A stretch of 64,000 nucleotides of DNA from Platycnemis pennipes (GCA_933228895.1 OW121849.1:42254354-42318353), one strand, 5' to 3'. Numbered from the stretch's first letter, positions 46,591-57,762 are shown. Program-made: numbers and translations. The notes: generated by a model from the letters alone, not told the origin.

Positions 46591-48949
46591 TTTCGCTACA
46601 AACACTGGAGTCGTGCTCGAAAATCAATTCCCCCTTCGGACAACAAAAACTAGAGAAACAGCGAGATAAAACGGAAACCAGGGCCTTCCTGCTCGTTCTC
46701 CGGACGTCCCCAAAAGGAATTTACTCGCCATTTTGATTTCCGAAAGTGCCCCGATGTCCAGCTCACACCACCCCCAATCAACCGCATTGCCCGTCTCGCA
46801 AAGTCTTGTTATCTCATACACTACTCACTTATCTCCCTCTCTCCCTCTCTTTCCCACGCCTCATTCCTTTTTCCTTGAAGTACACGAACTCTTCCTCCTC
46901 CTCCTCCTCTTCTCCCCCTTCCATCCGTATTCTTCACCATTTCCCACTCCCCTATCCCCGCCTCCCCAGTTGCGCCCCTTCTCCTCATTCCACTTCCCCT
47001 CCCAGATCATCCGCTTCCCACAAACAAACACACACACGCGCTGCGTAACAGTGGATTTCGACTAACCTAGAATAGGTTATTACCTGCCGTTGCTCTGACC
47101 GAACAGGAGCGTGGAGCGGAAAAAAATGCATTCTCCCGCTCGGTCGACCATCATTTTAGTCCGTTACACTCGACCGTCATCTGAAATTCTGATTTTCGAT
47201 CTAGGAATAATTAAATCCCTCCCCTCCCCTATATTTCACGCGCGTGAGCAGAGGCATGCGGCAAGGAGAGAAGACAAAAAGAGCTCTAGACGCGCAAGCG
47301 CGGTGCGCTATTTACCTGGTGGCGCTCACAGCGGCGACCCATGTGTCTGCATCCGTCATTTTCTTTTAAATGCGGCGCGTGCGTGCATGAAAAAAAGCAA
47401 AGGTCTAAAAAAAACTGAACTTTTTAAACGTCTGCATGGACACAGACTACTGTGTATGCAATCGGTCCCCTCGGATCGCCGAGCAATATGCAGGTGTAGA
47501 GCGAATCGTGACTCATTTTAACGATCGAGTCACTTCATTCGAATGCCCCCACGATTGTGCAGTGGGGATCACAAACTATCCTTGAGTTTTCCGCACTGCT
47601 GGCGGAAAGGTCAACTGTAGCTCTGGTGCGAATTTTCGCGATTGAGGGGACAGACAATGCCGGCGGTCACAAAAAAAAGAGGTGGAAAGCAAATGCAGAA
47701 GTCACGTTTGGTCCTGTAAGCCTTGGAAACGAATAAAAAACGTCTGATGATAATGCGTTTAATCTGGGTTATCAACAATTAAAAACAAATAGTCGGTAGA
47801 ATACGGTTTGAAAGAGACAGTAATCGTATAATTAGATTGGAGACATTATATATTTGAGATTGACCCCGCATGTTTGAAATTAATTTCCATTAAAAAGCAA
47901 AGAAATGTTAGTGATGAGATTTGGTGTTTAGAACTTCCTCTTTAATTGACTCTGAGTCATTCAAAGGTGACTTAATTGAATGAATGCATGCATCATCAAT
48001 ACACAGCCCTGACAAAAACAACTACGATCATGAAGGAGACCTCTGCCTACACAAGTAAGGAGAAGAGCCGCGCAAAATGTACTAGTAGTTAGTTGCGTAA
48101 CTGCTCCCTATGCATATCATAAATTACAGAACCTCCATTTCCAAGCCAGCTGGATCAGCGAAGGAAATTTATGAGATCCCTCTCCTCACAACTTTCTCCC
48201 TGCCATAATCATATTCTACGGCAACCCAACGTCTGGGCTCCTGCATTGCCGGCGGTGCCCTTCACTGAGCGATCACGACTAAGCGGGAGCAGAAAACGAG
48301 TGGAGGGAAACGTCTCAGTGAGAGGGGTTTCCGATGAACTTCAATCGTGCCTCTCGCAACGAGTTCATGATCAGTAGGTGATGCCGAGAGTGGTCGTGAG
48401 TTATCTGGCGTATGGATTCACACAGTGGGGACAAGTCACATAAGATTTCTTCCTGGAGTTAGCAGGAGGGATTGACCCACTCAGGGGAGGGGGGGGGAGA
48501 TAGAAACTGTTCGTGGAGCCGTTTTACACCGGCGACCCATTACTACAGCAGTCGCTCGTGTGCATTATGTCATGCAATTGGCGTTCAGGACACTGGAATG
48601 GCAGGAGATTGAAACCTTGACTCTTTGACTTCAGAGAAGACCGATCCAGCCAATGGATTTTCTCTCTCTACCCCCTCGCTCAATCTAGTACACACCTCTT
48701 CGCACACTGTTGTCTATATTGTCAGCGTAAGCTGTGAACAAAAGAAAAACCTTCTCCAAGCGCAATTAGGGATATTAATAGATTGCCGCGAAGGTACATG
48801 GGGAAATAAAAATATGAATTGTAAATTTTGATATAGAAATTAGAGTGTAGGGATTTCTTTTTTTTACATTTACATGTTTTAATACTACTAAGAGATATGA
48901 AGAGTGGCAAATATCTTCAATTGTATATAGTATGTACATAAATTGTAGG
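46591..48949. other. Pyrimidine-rich and CpG-rich islands, no gene recognised
   Basis: 46740-47050 is C/T-rich with CTCCTCCTCCTCC and CACACACA tracts. 47100-47690 is CpG-rich (GCGCAAGCGCGGTGCGC near 47294). ORFs to 136 residues lack domains. 47720-48150 and 48720-48949 are AT-rich. Confidence 0.45.
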
Positions 48950-49181
48950 TATCAAGGGATAGCATACGTAGCTGTATAAAGGGACTAAAAGCTGACCCAA
49001 CTATCAGCATATTTGTGCATGCTTGTTTTGCTTTTTTGATCCTTTTATGAATTAATAAGTTCAGACTACTTTCTAATCCTTTTTAAGCATATCATAAATA
49101 AATCAATCATGCTTGGTGTGAATTCACCCCCTGCCACACACATTTATGCAGGTTTGCTGGGTTTGGTGTAAATGTAGATGT
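48950..49181 (+). mobile_element. L2-like LINE 3' end, subfamily B
   Basis: 3' UTR matching the reverse complements of 33490-33690 and 56500-56660 (GACCCAACTATCAGCAT, TGCATGCTTG, CTAATCCTTTTT), then TTGGTGTGAATTCACCCCCT, a decayed hairpin and TGTAAATGTAGATGTA. Only UTR remains. Confidence 0.75.
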
Positions 49182-49209
49182 ACTAACTCATGCATGCCCA
49201 ACAAGATAT

Positions 49210-49525
49210 AAGTTCATAATTTAGCTTATTTATAGAAATTACTAAATAATCAAAAACTGATAATTTGTATTAACAAACAATTTAGCGACATTTTACGTGC
49301 ATCGTAACTGGATGTTTAATATTTTCCTTGGGGTGGTAGCATTGACTCTTGCTTACATGTAGGTTCTGTATGAACGGAGTAACATTTGTTTTGCATGCCA
49401 GCATGGTAGTACCTAAGTGCTCCCTTAGATTGACATTGTATGCCTAGTGATGGTTCACCATCTTCCACACACCCTTGATGTGGCTAGCTGGGTATTATCA
49501 TGGAGTAGCATTTGTAGATGCAGAT
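49210..49525 (+). mobile_element. Non-coding relative sharing only the LINE 3' hairpin (subfamily D, copy 2)
   Basis: Partner of 44315-44606, starting about 30 bases after the preceding B fragment. It ends in a decayed hairpin (CACACACCCTTGATGTGGCT) and TTTGTAGATGCAGATG. It carries an extra CCTA at 49412-49415 relative to copy 1. Confidence 0.65.
49410..49415 (+). other. TA-CC-TA micro-insertion
   Basis: Subfamily D copy 2 reads GGTAGTACCTAAGTG where copy 1 (about 44502-44511) reads GGTAGTAAGTG. Confidence 0.55.
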
Positions 49526-49639
49526 GAAAAACTTAAGCGGTGATAAAAAAAGTTATCACAATTTACTTGTTGACCCAGGATACACATAACTAAATGCAGA
49601 TGTGGCTATTTTGGATCCAACCTATCTGCTTTTCATCAC

Positions 49640-49735
49640 TCAATGTCTAGTTGTGTGATCAGACAATTTGGATCCCTTATACTTGCTGCAATTTCAAGGT
49701 GGGGCCTAACAAGTGACTTTAAACAGACTCCGGAG
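49640..49735 (-). pseudogene. Internal L2-like LINE coding fragment
   Basis: On the minus strand, about 80 bases translate as SLVRPHLEIAAS followed by RDPN and a LD-like end. This matches SLVRPHLEYAASVWDPNELG...LDSVQ of the long element. No hairpin or tail is attached; it lies just downstream of the D copy. Confidence 0.65.
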
Positions 49736-49929
49736 ATTTTTAGACGAAAGCAAGCCATCACTTATTTCCTCGTAATGGCAGTAAAACTGTGAAAACAGTA
49801 TAAAAAGTTAGATATAAATGAAAAAAATTTTCGCTTAATAAATCCAGACACAACGGACGATCCGATACGCAAGTTAATTTCAGCACAAAATACACTGTTC
49901 TCGTCGTGTCGACTGCCACGAGATATGTT

Positions 49930-50199
49930 GATCTACATCTACACAATACCCTGCAAGCCACCGTGAGGGTGTGTGGCAAGGGGTGAAGATCACCAAGCAT
50001 GCACTACTAACATGCAAACAAGCAACTATAGTGTCTCATGCAACTAGATTGTTAGTATCTATAGTATTTAAGGGGTTAATACATGCATCATGCACTACAG
50101 AATGCTCTAAAATATTTCACCTACCTATCCCTTTGCTATGCTGCCTATTTTGTTCTCTTATAGTATGGGGGAAAAATGCCATTTTGAATCTATCGGTAC
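49930..50199 (-). mobile_element. 5'-truncated L2-like LINE 3' end, subfamily A
   Basis: Tail and hairpin at 49930-49983, then the A-type 3' UTR and the last stretch of coding sequence back to the equivalent of TDRFKMAFFPRTIREQNRQ. Very similar by eye to the ends at 38621 and 61229, so a fairly recent insertion. Homology ends at about 50199, at the edge of a purine-rich island. Confidence 0.88.
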
Positions 50200-52061
50200 C
50201 CTCGATCTCGGAATCCTTTCACCAGGCGGTAATGCCAACAAACAAAAAAGACCAAAAGTAAATGGATGGAGATTAAAAAAATTAGCGCGATGGGGAGAAA
50301 TAGAGAAATCGATGGAAAACGCGAAATCGCCGAGGCGTGAGAGCGTCGCTGGCAAAAGGAATGGGATGCGCGTGGAAAGACAGAGAAAGGCGGGAGACGG
50401 GAGTTGTGGGAGAAGAGGAGAAGGGGGGGCGGGAGAGGGATGGGAGGACTTCCACGGGTTTCCTCATCGAGTCTATTATTATCACCCTTTCATTGACGAC
50501 AATGCACGGCAATAGTAGCAGCGTGGAAGGCGTTCCGTGGACGTAGTAGTATCAGTAGTAACGTTTCATTTGCTCACCGGAAGGCTCTAGTACGTGTCGA
50601 GAGAGTCGAAGGGGGAGGGGAACGGGTGGGAGGGATGGTCGGTGAGGTGGAGAGAGAGAGAGAGACGGAGAGCGGCCAAGTAAGAAAAGGGAGGGAGTAT
50701 GCGAGGAAAGGAATAACGCGCGCACCCACTTCCAGTCTACTTCTAGACGGCGGCAGCGACGACGCGACCGGAGGCTTGGCGGAGGAGTAGAGGCAGAGGA
50801 GGAGAAGGAAGGATAATGGAGAACACGAGGGCGTCTAAGAGAACGCCATCAATCACCCCCGCCATCCAACCGATGGGTTTTTGGCTGCCGCGAATGCGAG
50901 GTCAAGGCACTGGCAAAGCCTTTAGGTGTGGCAAAAATAAATCGGAGAAAATATAAAAACAAAAAAATGTAGGGGGGATGGGCGGATGGTCGGTCGGTAT
51001 GCCCTTTCGTATTCCCACCCTCCCTTCCTAAACAACACTACGTGACGTGAGGTGCCGTTCAGTTATTTTTTTTCAGTCATGTCCGGAGAGAGGGATCCAC
51101 GAACCGGTGGTGGTGTGAGGGGAGGGGGTGGTCGGAATGGAGAGAGGGAGATTTTATGTTTTTTTTCAGCGGAAGAACTGACCTTGGTACAAGCATTTTT
51201 TCGTTGAGTCCCCCTACGGTTTGTCTAATATTTTTGGAGAGTAGCCGAATCCTCTTGCGGTGAATTCTTTGTATGATTACGTAATTTTCAAAACAGTAAG
51301 GGATCAAAATGAAGCCTGATGCGATGAAAAACTTTGTTCCACAAAGTTTCATCCACAATAATAATTAGTATTACTAAGGTCACATACCAATATAGATCCT
51401 ATTATTTGCTACAATTTTCGCAATATTTTTCCATGAGTTGTTTTAACAATGTAAAGTTATTTATCCAAAGGCGATTCTTTTATAGTACGTGTGAAATTAA
51501 AAAAAAAATACTTTCCAAATACCCTGAGAGGTACAGATCAACCCTAGAGCGATACTGAAGGAAGATCCAGGACTTGCGTTCCTCACCGCCGTACACGTTC
51601 CGCTATGGTTGAGTAAATGCGCTCTCGCCTGGGAAGCACAAACGGAAAAAAAAGTCCAGATCGATTAATCGCATTAACTTTCCAGCAACAGATTAATTAC
51701 TGTAGGACAGGAAGATGTCTATGTCACAGAGAAGTTAAGTCATGGTTGAGTAGAAGGAAGACACTAAGCCATTAGAAAGAACGCAACACGATTTTAAATG
51801 AATAAATGTCTCTCAAAAAATAGCTATCATTGACATTAAGCCCTGCACCTAGGCCATTGTACCTAAGATAAAAGGCGTAGCATAAAAGTGAATAAATCAA
51901 GTTAATGACACTTATGACTAAATATCGTTTAATTACGTCTCGTTCATACGGGATGTTCATGCACTCCACTAATGTGTAATTTAAAGACACTTAAGATTCT
52001 TTTCATTACCAATGAGCATGCACATAATCCAACGATTACAACATCTAAACTTTAAATTGTG
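50200..52061. other. Purine-rich island (50200-51160) then AT-rich sequence
   Basis: GA-rich with AGAGAGAGAGAG at about 50650-50663; a TCAGT at 50535. Apart from the candidate ORF at 50816 no coding evidence. 51160-52061 holds only short ORFs. Confidence 0.45.
50816..50956 (+). CDS. Candidate short ORF or first exon, unrecognised
   Basis: ATG at 50816 (AGGATAATGG) after about 100 bases of purine-rich GCGGCAGCGACGACG-type sequence that resembles a 5' UTR. 46 codons: MENTRASKRTPSITPAIQPM ... CGKNKSEKI-stop. Basic and Pro/Ser-rich, no known motif. Could be chance. Confidence 0.18.
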   Translation: MENTRASKRTPSITPAIQPMGFWLPRMRGQGTGKAFRCGKNKSEKI

Positions 52062-52071
52062 GTTATAGGGT

Positions 52072-52131
52072 ATAAAATGTCTTAGTGACTTCCACACACA
52101 CAAAAGTGTGGAAGTCACTAAGACATTTTAT
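52072..52131. repeat. Perfect palindrome, 26-bp stem, beside a 12-bp direct repeat
   Basis: Arms 52072-52097 and 52106-52131 are exact reverse complements (outer end ATAAAATGTC, inner end TTCCACAC) around loop ACACAAAA. GTTATAGGGTAT occurs at 52062-52073, touching the left arm, and again at 52175-52186. Longest of the six palindromes. Confidence 0.95.
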
Positions 52132-52186
52132 TGCCGCAATGGTATTCCACAAAATTGAAGCTTCGTCTTTCGACGTTATAGGGTAT

Positions 52187-52914
52187 GATAAAAAGACGAT
52201 AATTAATCCTTACTTTTCTCTACTATCTTGATAAATATTTACGACATGTGATATTTATTCTGCACAAAATCTACTCAACAATAACAGGTTTCGATCTTGG
52301 AAGAAGTCAAATGATGAAATAGGAAGATAAAACTCCTTTTTCCCTGTTCTTATCGCTACATGCAATGTAAATCACACAATTTATAACCATTCTGTGTAGT
52401 TAAAAACATTATAATATGTGCCTTGAAAGCAAAAAGAAAAGAACCAAATTTTCCCATACTTTTATTATTATACTTCCTATGCGAGATGAAAAACCTGAAA
52501 TTAGCCTGAAGCTTTAAGAATAATAGTTCAAGAAGGTTTCAGATGGTGCTGAGCCCAGGACACTCATCTCATCAATCAGGAGAGATGCCTCTGCTTAGTA
52601 ATCAGTAAAGATGCTCTCATGTTAACCTTGCCGATCATCTCATTAATTCGGATTATGAGACCTGAATTTTTTTTTGACCAAATTCACATACGTAAAAAAT
52701 CCATTGTGATATGTGCTTTGTTAGTTATTTGGGTGAGGTGAACGACAGCCAAATAATTTGCGCCCTTTACATAAGTTGGATATTTTGGTTGGTAGGGGCG
52801 GGAATTTTTTGTGGTATGGCTGAGGGGTGGAGAGTAACCCAGTTTCGGGATTTGACTGCTCTTGATGAAGGACGCCAATGGACCCACAGTTCCAATCTAA
52901 GGACTAGGTTCTGA
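52187..52914. other. No gene recognised
   Basis: Overlapping opposite-strand ORFs at 52684-52914 adjoin the SINE and are not coding by any sign I can see. Confidence 0.5.
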
Positions 52915-53060
52915 ATTGTAAGTGCTCTCCACACATCATACAGGCACTGACCCTTGAACCAACGAAAAATTTAGACCACCGCCGGGATTTGAACCCGGGC
53001 CTTCTGGATGGGAATCAAGTACTCCAACAATCCGCATCACCATCATCGTGTTCAAGTCTG
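52915..53060 (-). mobile_element. tRNA-derived SINE, related to family 1
   Basis: On the minus strand: an anticodon-arm-like CTTGATTCCCATCCAG, B box GGGTTCAAATCCCGGC, then TCTAAATTTTTCGTTGGTTC and TGTGTGGAGAGCACTT, the last matching CGTGGAGAGTACTT in the 7.2-kb copy. It follows the 53.2-kb SINE in the same orientation, so the two form a tandem pair. Confidence 0.6.
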
Positions 53061-53184
53061 TTTCCGCACTAATAGGCACTTTAGACCGGGAGGAAAGATA
53101 CAAGGATGGGAATGGAAGGGGAAGGAAGAAAGGTGAAGAGAAACCCGGCGTCAGCATTAGCCTGCTCTAAACGAAAAGGCGCCA

Positions 53185-53372
53185 AGGGGGCCACAGCTTT
53201 GCGTCCCATCCGACGGACGGAGTGCTGCACTTGAATGTTCTCAACAAACCACTCAAGTAGTGGTCGGATTACCGATGAACAATATCTTCCACTGTCGGGA
53301 TACGAACTTGGTCTCACCCGGTGAGAGGCCAGTACTTTCTCTAATCATCACACCAACCCGATGCGCTTTCGG
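53185..53372 (-). mobile_element. tRNA-derived SINE, family 1
   Basis: On the minus strand: a head with GACCAAGTTCGTATCCCG (B-box-like), AGTGGAAGATATTGTTCATC, CCACTACTTGAGTGGT, CAAGTGCAGCA, then CCGTCCGTCGGATGGGACGC. The family tail may extend down to about 53090. A GTCCG-x-CGGATGGGACG motif is, as I recall, frequent in invertebrate SINEs; I could not verify this here. Confidence 0.65.
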
Positions 53373-54184
53373 TGGAAGGTGTAACCAAGGTGACAGTTCA
53401 TTCCCCAGTCCTCAAATCGGCATCCTTTTCGCTTCGATCTCTCCGCATCATCCCCTTTAAAGCAGCGCTACGCCCACTTCCGTCCCTTTCTTAGAAGGCC
53501 TTCATTATCATCGTCCCTCCGCTTCCGCCTCCATTTTGCCGACGTCTCCTCCCCAGCCACAACCAACTTCCTACGCTGCTGCCCTCCCGTGGGATCCATA
53601 TTAATTGCCCAAACGCTAAAAACCTTTGCGGTCCCGGAAAATTAAAGACTCGGAACGCCGTCTTATCGACGGAGCCCTCCGCGCCGCTGCACGGAGATCA
53701 CCCCGCCCACTTCCTCCTCCTCCAATTTTCTCATTCTCTGCGGTCTGCATCTCCCGTTCCTTCGACCGTTTCTGCGGCGATTTTTGCCGAACCTCGCCGA
53801 CGATTGTTCTTTTTTTTATCGCCGCGAAAGGAATATTGCTGGGGAAAGGGATAGTCTCCGCAACCAAGGAGGCTGATTCGATTTCGCGAGGGAAAAAAAT
53901 CGCGATTGTTCGATACGCGTGCGTTTCATTACTGTCTATGGAATACAAACAAAAAACATCAGGCATTCGTTGGTAAAAAAAAAACTTTCATGATGGCTCC
54001 GCAGTTCATCTGGTACCATAATGAATGATTTATGAGCAATTTCGAATGTCGGTTACCACATACCTACTTTATAGTAATTGAAAGCTATTTTAGGAATACT
54101 TTCATTCGTATAATTTTCATTAAGTAGATTGCTTTTCTTATACATTTAATTCTAACCTTAAACGGATTAAAGAATTTTCTATGA
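53373..54184. other. CpG-rich island (to about 53900), no gene recognised
   Basis: A pair of 116-residue ORFs lies on opposite strands over the same bases (53616-53976), a hallmark of composition rather than coding. No domain in either. Confidence 0.45.
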
Positions 54185-54852
54185 TCGTGGAGGACACAAA
54201 ATAAACCTTGTCCTACTACCACAAAGCTGAGAAAAATCCTGAGTATTATAATTCCGAAATATAATGTTGAAGCCTATAAACACTTTTATAATTATATAGC
54301 ACCAAAAGTTTTTATGAAACTACCTCAAGAATTATACTTGTATAACAACCAAGTGATGTTTAAAAAGAATCTGAGTAATTGGTTATTTTTACAAAAAGAT
54401 ATAGAAATATATTTAAGAACTTTTGCTTAAGCCTCCTCAATTTAACATTTTCATTGTTCAAAGTTTCCATGTATTTATGTATATTCGATATAGTTATGTA
54501 AATGTAGTTTAGTAAATTTGCTCTATATATGTTGTACTATATTCATTGATTTTGGAATGTACTGTGAAATATGTACCTGAATTAAACGTAACAAATAAGG
54601 AATAAGAAGATTTTTTACATTTGAGGACAATTTAAATATTCAAGGACACAATTTCTGTTTAATTGTATAGCCGTTAGTATTTAATTTTCTTAATTTCTCT
54701 TGTAACTTCCACAAAACGCCATAATCAAGGAGTGGCAACCCCAACAACAGAAGTTTCCTACAGGGGTGCCTAATTTCAATTTCTTTTTATGTTTATTTAA
54801 TCATTTTTTGTATCTATTTTGAGTGAAATAAATGTTTATGAATTATTATTTC
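54185..54852 (+). pseudogene. C-terminus and 3' UTR of another Jockey/CR1-like LINE
   Basis: An 81-codon open stretch (54185-54430) contains YNYIAPKVFMKLPQEL and VMFKKNLSNWL, ending in TAA. This follows the pattern common at the end of arthropod Jockey-type reverse transcriptases: a hydrophobic strand, Pro, a Lys-Leu-Pro block, then Phe-Lys-x(3)-Leu-x(2)-Trp-Leu. About 420 AT-rich bases follow, with GGAGTGGCAACCCC, a CAGGGGTGCC block and an AATAAA at about 54828, resembling a LINE 3' UTR with a polyadenylation signal. No reverse transcriptase core is present. Lineage uncertain. Confidence 0.6.
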
Positions 54853-56454
54853 AAGACAAATGCCGAAGAGTAGTAATTATTAGGAAAAAACCTCATGAAA
54901 TAACTCAGTTAATTTGTTACGTGAAGTTATGGAAAAAACTTTAGAAATAATGTTTCTGCCAAAACAATTTTAGTAAGCAGGGCATGCTTTCAAATTCATG
55001 GTAAGCCAACAGCAATGTCCTTAGGTATGGTAAAAAGATTGTGTTAAGTCCACCCAAATGTTTTTATGCCATCAACAAGGAAACGAATCGTATTGGCGAG
55101 GCAAAACATAGCCGTTGGAACATCTGAAAAAAAACAATTCTACGATTACTATCAATCCTCCAAAATCAGTTATGGAAAATTGATTTTGCAATCAACTAAA
55201 CTGCCTCCATAAAGTGTTCGACGCAGGCATTGCATTCGCCAAAGTTGAAGCTATTACGCCAATATTCACGCCGGCTAGATTAAGGAATTCCTCGCTTTTA
55301 ACGTGTGATACAATCAGTGACCTACCCCAATGAGCGGGAAACCTCATCTCTTTCATTGCGCGCATGTGGTGCAGGCTGAAGCACCGAGAGAGCTCGAAAT
55401 TTCATTGCTCGCTCTTCCGACATAAGACGCACCATTCCACAAATGGGAAGCTATTTCCTTCCGTAACTACATCTCTATCCAATTAGCTGCGGCTTGAATT
55501 GGTCACGAATTTCTGAATGAGCTTCTCCAGCGACGTGACCATGAGATCCGAAGTCGATGCACATTTTATTTGAATTATTTCCAGCCTTCTTAAAACAGCC
55601 CTACTCTTGAAGTTGATACCGTGAGATGTAGAAGAAAGTTAGGAACCAGATGGCCTAATATTATCTTAGAATTGAGTAATAAGTGTTAACAATTGAAAAT
55701 TATTTACATCAATTTCCTATAATTTAAAAGATTGTTTCAGGTCTTACTTCGTGGAAATCGTTCATAGTATAAAGAAAAAACTTAAAATTGTACCTTGACA
55801 GGAACCGGTCGACACCTTGGACCGTGGTATTAATAAAATGAGTGGATCATACTAATTCAATTTCATATTGGATCTCGCAATGAATTTCGTTTCAGCATTA
55901 GTTGACGCTAGTGAAAACAAGCATTAGTGATGAATAGTGGTCTTGAATCAGAGGAAAAGCAAGCAATATTACGTACCTACTAAATACAACCGAAAAAGTC
56001 CTAGGGACACGTAATACTGTTTCCCATAATTTGGCATTTTATATATAAAGCAAATATACGGTAAATGTACGAAAATCACTAGCAAAATATTAAACAGACC
56101 ACCAGTTATCGGTTTTAAGGTGCCTGGAAATTGCCTTTTTCCTCCAAAATTAACGGGATGCATCATTCAAAATGGAGCAAGAAAACCTTTCACGAATAGG
56201 CAATAGGTTTAAATTATGCAATGCCACCAAAGCAGGTATAATGCCCATGCCTATTGTGAATTTAGACCCTGAATGAAACTATTGTAGAAAAATTCCTTTA
56301 CAAAAGATCTTCAATAAAACCCTACTATCAATATAAACAAAATTAAAGGCCTAGGTCTGTTGGCTCACCGCCAACAACGCTCTCATGACATCAAGATGAC
56401 ATTTCCTTGTATTCAGAAGGCTATATTTAATTCACAAAGATTGAGCATCGACTT
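54853..56454. other. No gene recognised, AT-rich
   Basis: Nothing matched to other repeats; one short ORF at 55969-56166. Confidence 0.5.
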
Positions 56455-56838
56455 CATCTACATCTACATAATACCCTGCAAACCACCATAAAGGTGTGTG
56501 GCAGGGGGAGATTTCACACCAAACATGCATTGCATATCATGCAAAAAAAGGATTAGTACTTATATTCTGATCTAAACTTCACACTTTAAATAAGGTAAGA
56601 AAGGAAAGCAAGCATGCAAACACATGCTGTTAGTTGGGTTAGCTTAAAGTCCTTATACCAACATGCCATGCTATCCATTGTTACACCTGCACTTATAGTA
56701 TTGGATATATTTACGGCTGTTCATATCCCCAATTTTACGAGGAAAGAATGACATTTTGAGTCTGTCAGTTCGGTAATCAATTTCTCTAATTTTGTGTTTA
56801 AGGTCCAGTGCAACATAGTAAGTTGGAGTTCGCAAAAT
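56455..56838 (-). pseudogene. L2-like LINE fragment, subfamily B
   Basis: Tail and hairpin at 56455-56508, B-type 3' UTR, then on the minus strand a short coding remnant (RTPTYYVALDLKHKIREIDY, TDRLKMSFFPRKIGDMN) equal to the end of the 33.4-kb copy. Breaks off near 56838 at the start of a pyrimidine-rich island. An ORF runs from here into the island, but the island part is not LINE. Confidence 0.85.
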
Positions 56839-57762
56839 AAAGAGTATTGAGAGTATTTTAATCCTTCTCGACGCGACGGTCCAATTCTTCCGATCCACCT
56901 GGTCGATTCTCATCGTTGCCGATGAATCGCTCGCTCTGGTATAGAGCTTGAAATGACGACAGAGGTTAAATGATTCGGTCGCGAGCAAAAACGTTAAGGT
57001 CCGCTCTCCGTGAAAATTTAACTGCAGCGCCCGTGGCTTGACGTGGGTTTCCCATCTGGCCCAGAGCATCGGGGGCTTCCAACTGTTACATCCTGGTTCC
57101 AAACAAACCCCAGTTAGCCTCCCGGGTCGCATTCCTGATCCCCACCTCTCCTTCTCCTCCTCCATTCGGCCCCCGCCAACTCCTTGGCATTCGCTCTCCT
57201 CTTCCATCCTTTCTTCCTCTCTCTCGTTCCTCTCATTCCAAATCCATCCCTCTTCCTCCCCGCATTCCTCCTCCCTTATTTCAATCCCTTCTTCCAAACA
57301 CTCCTCCGCTCCCATATCAACCCCTTTGCCTCCTTCATCTCCTTCCTCAGCCTACTTCAACAACATCCTACCCCCTCCCCCTCAAGTTCGTGAGTCTCCG
57401 TCATGTACTTTAGTGGTGGGCGACGACCCCAACTGTTCTGGGGGAGGGAGAGGAGGAGGGGGGTATGGGATTAAAGGGTGGGGATACGGACCTCCATTTG
57501 CCCCATCAATCAACCCTCCCTCCCTCTCTCCGCGTTCTCTCCTCCTCTTTCTCCCTCCCCCCCACTCCCCAGCATAACTCTCTTTACTCCCAACGGGCCA
57601 CTTCCCCACTCTACCCACTGCAGTTCTTCCTCACCTCCCTTCCATCCCCTTCCCAGTCAACTACCCCATTTTTTTCCCTCCACCCTTCCCCACACTTACT
57701 TGCTTCCCAATCGAATTTCGAGAGAGGGAGGAGGGAGAGTAATGAAATAAAAAACATTCGCT
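56839..57762. other. Pyrimidine-rich island, no gene recognised
   Basis: 57120-57400 and 57490-57715 are almost pure C/T on the plus strand. The Pro/Ser ORF (57038-57577, 179 residues) and its neighbours are translations of this tract. Confidence 0.5.

Noticed and set aside
53616..53976. Overlapping 116-residue ORFs on both strands
   Set aside because: Mutually antisense open frames in CpG-rich DNA, low complexity, no motifs.
56671..57315. 214-residue minus-strand ORF
   Set aside because: Chimera of a real LINE C-terminal scrap (about 56671-56838) and a Glu/Arg-rich translation of a purine tract; not one gene.
57038..57577. 179-residue Pro/Ser-rich ORF
   Set aside because: A direct translation of a C/T-rich tract; neighbouring frames and the opposite strand are also open, with no domain or biased codon use.
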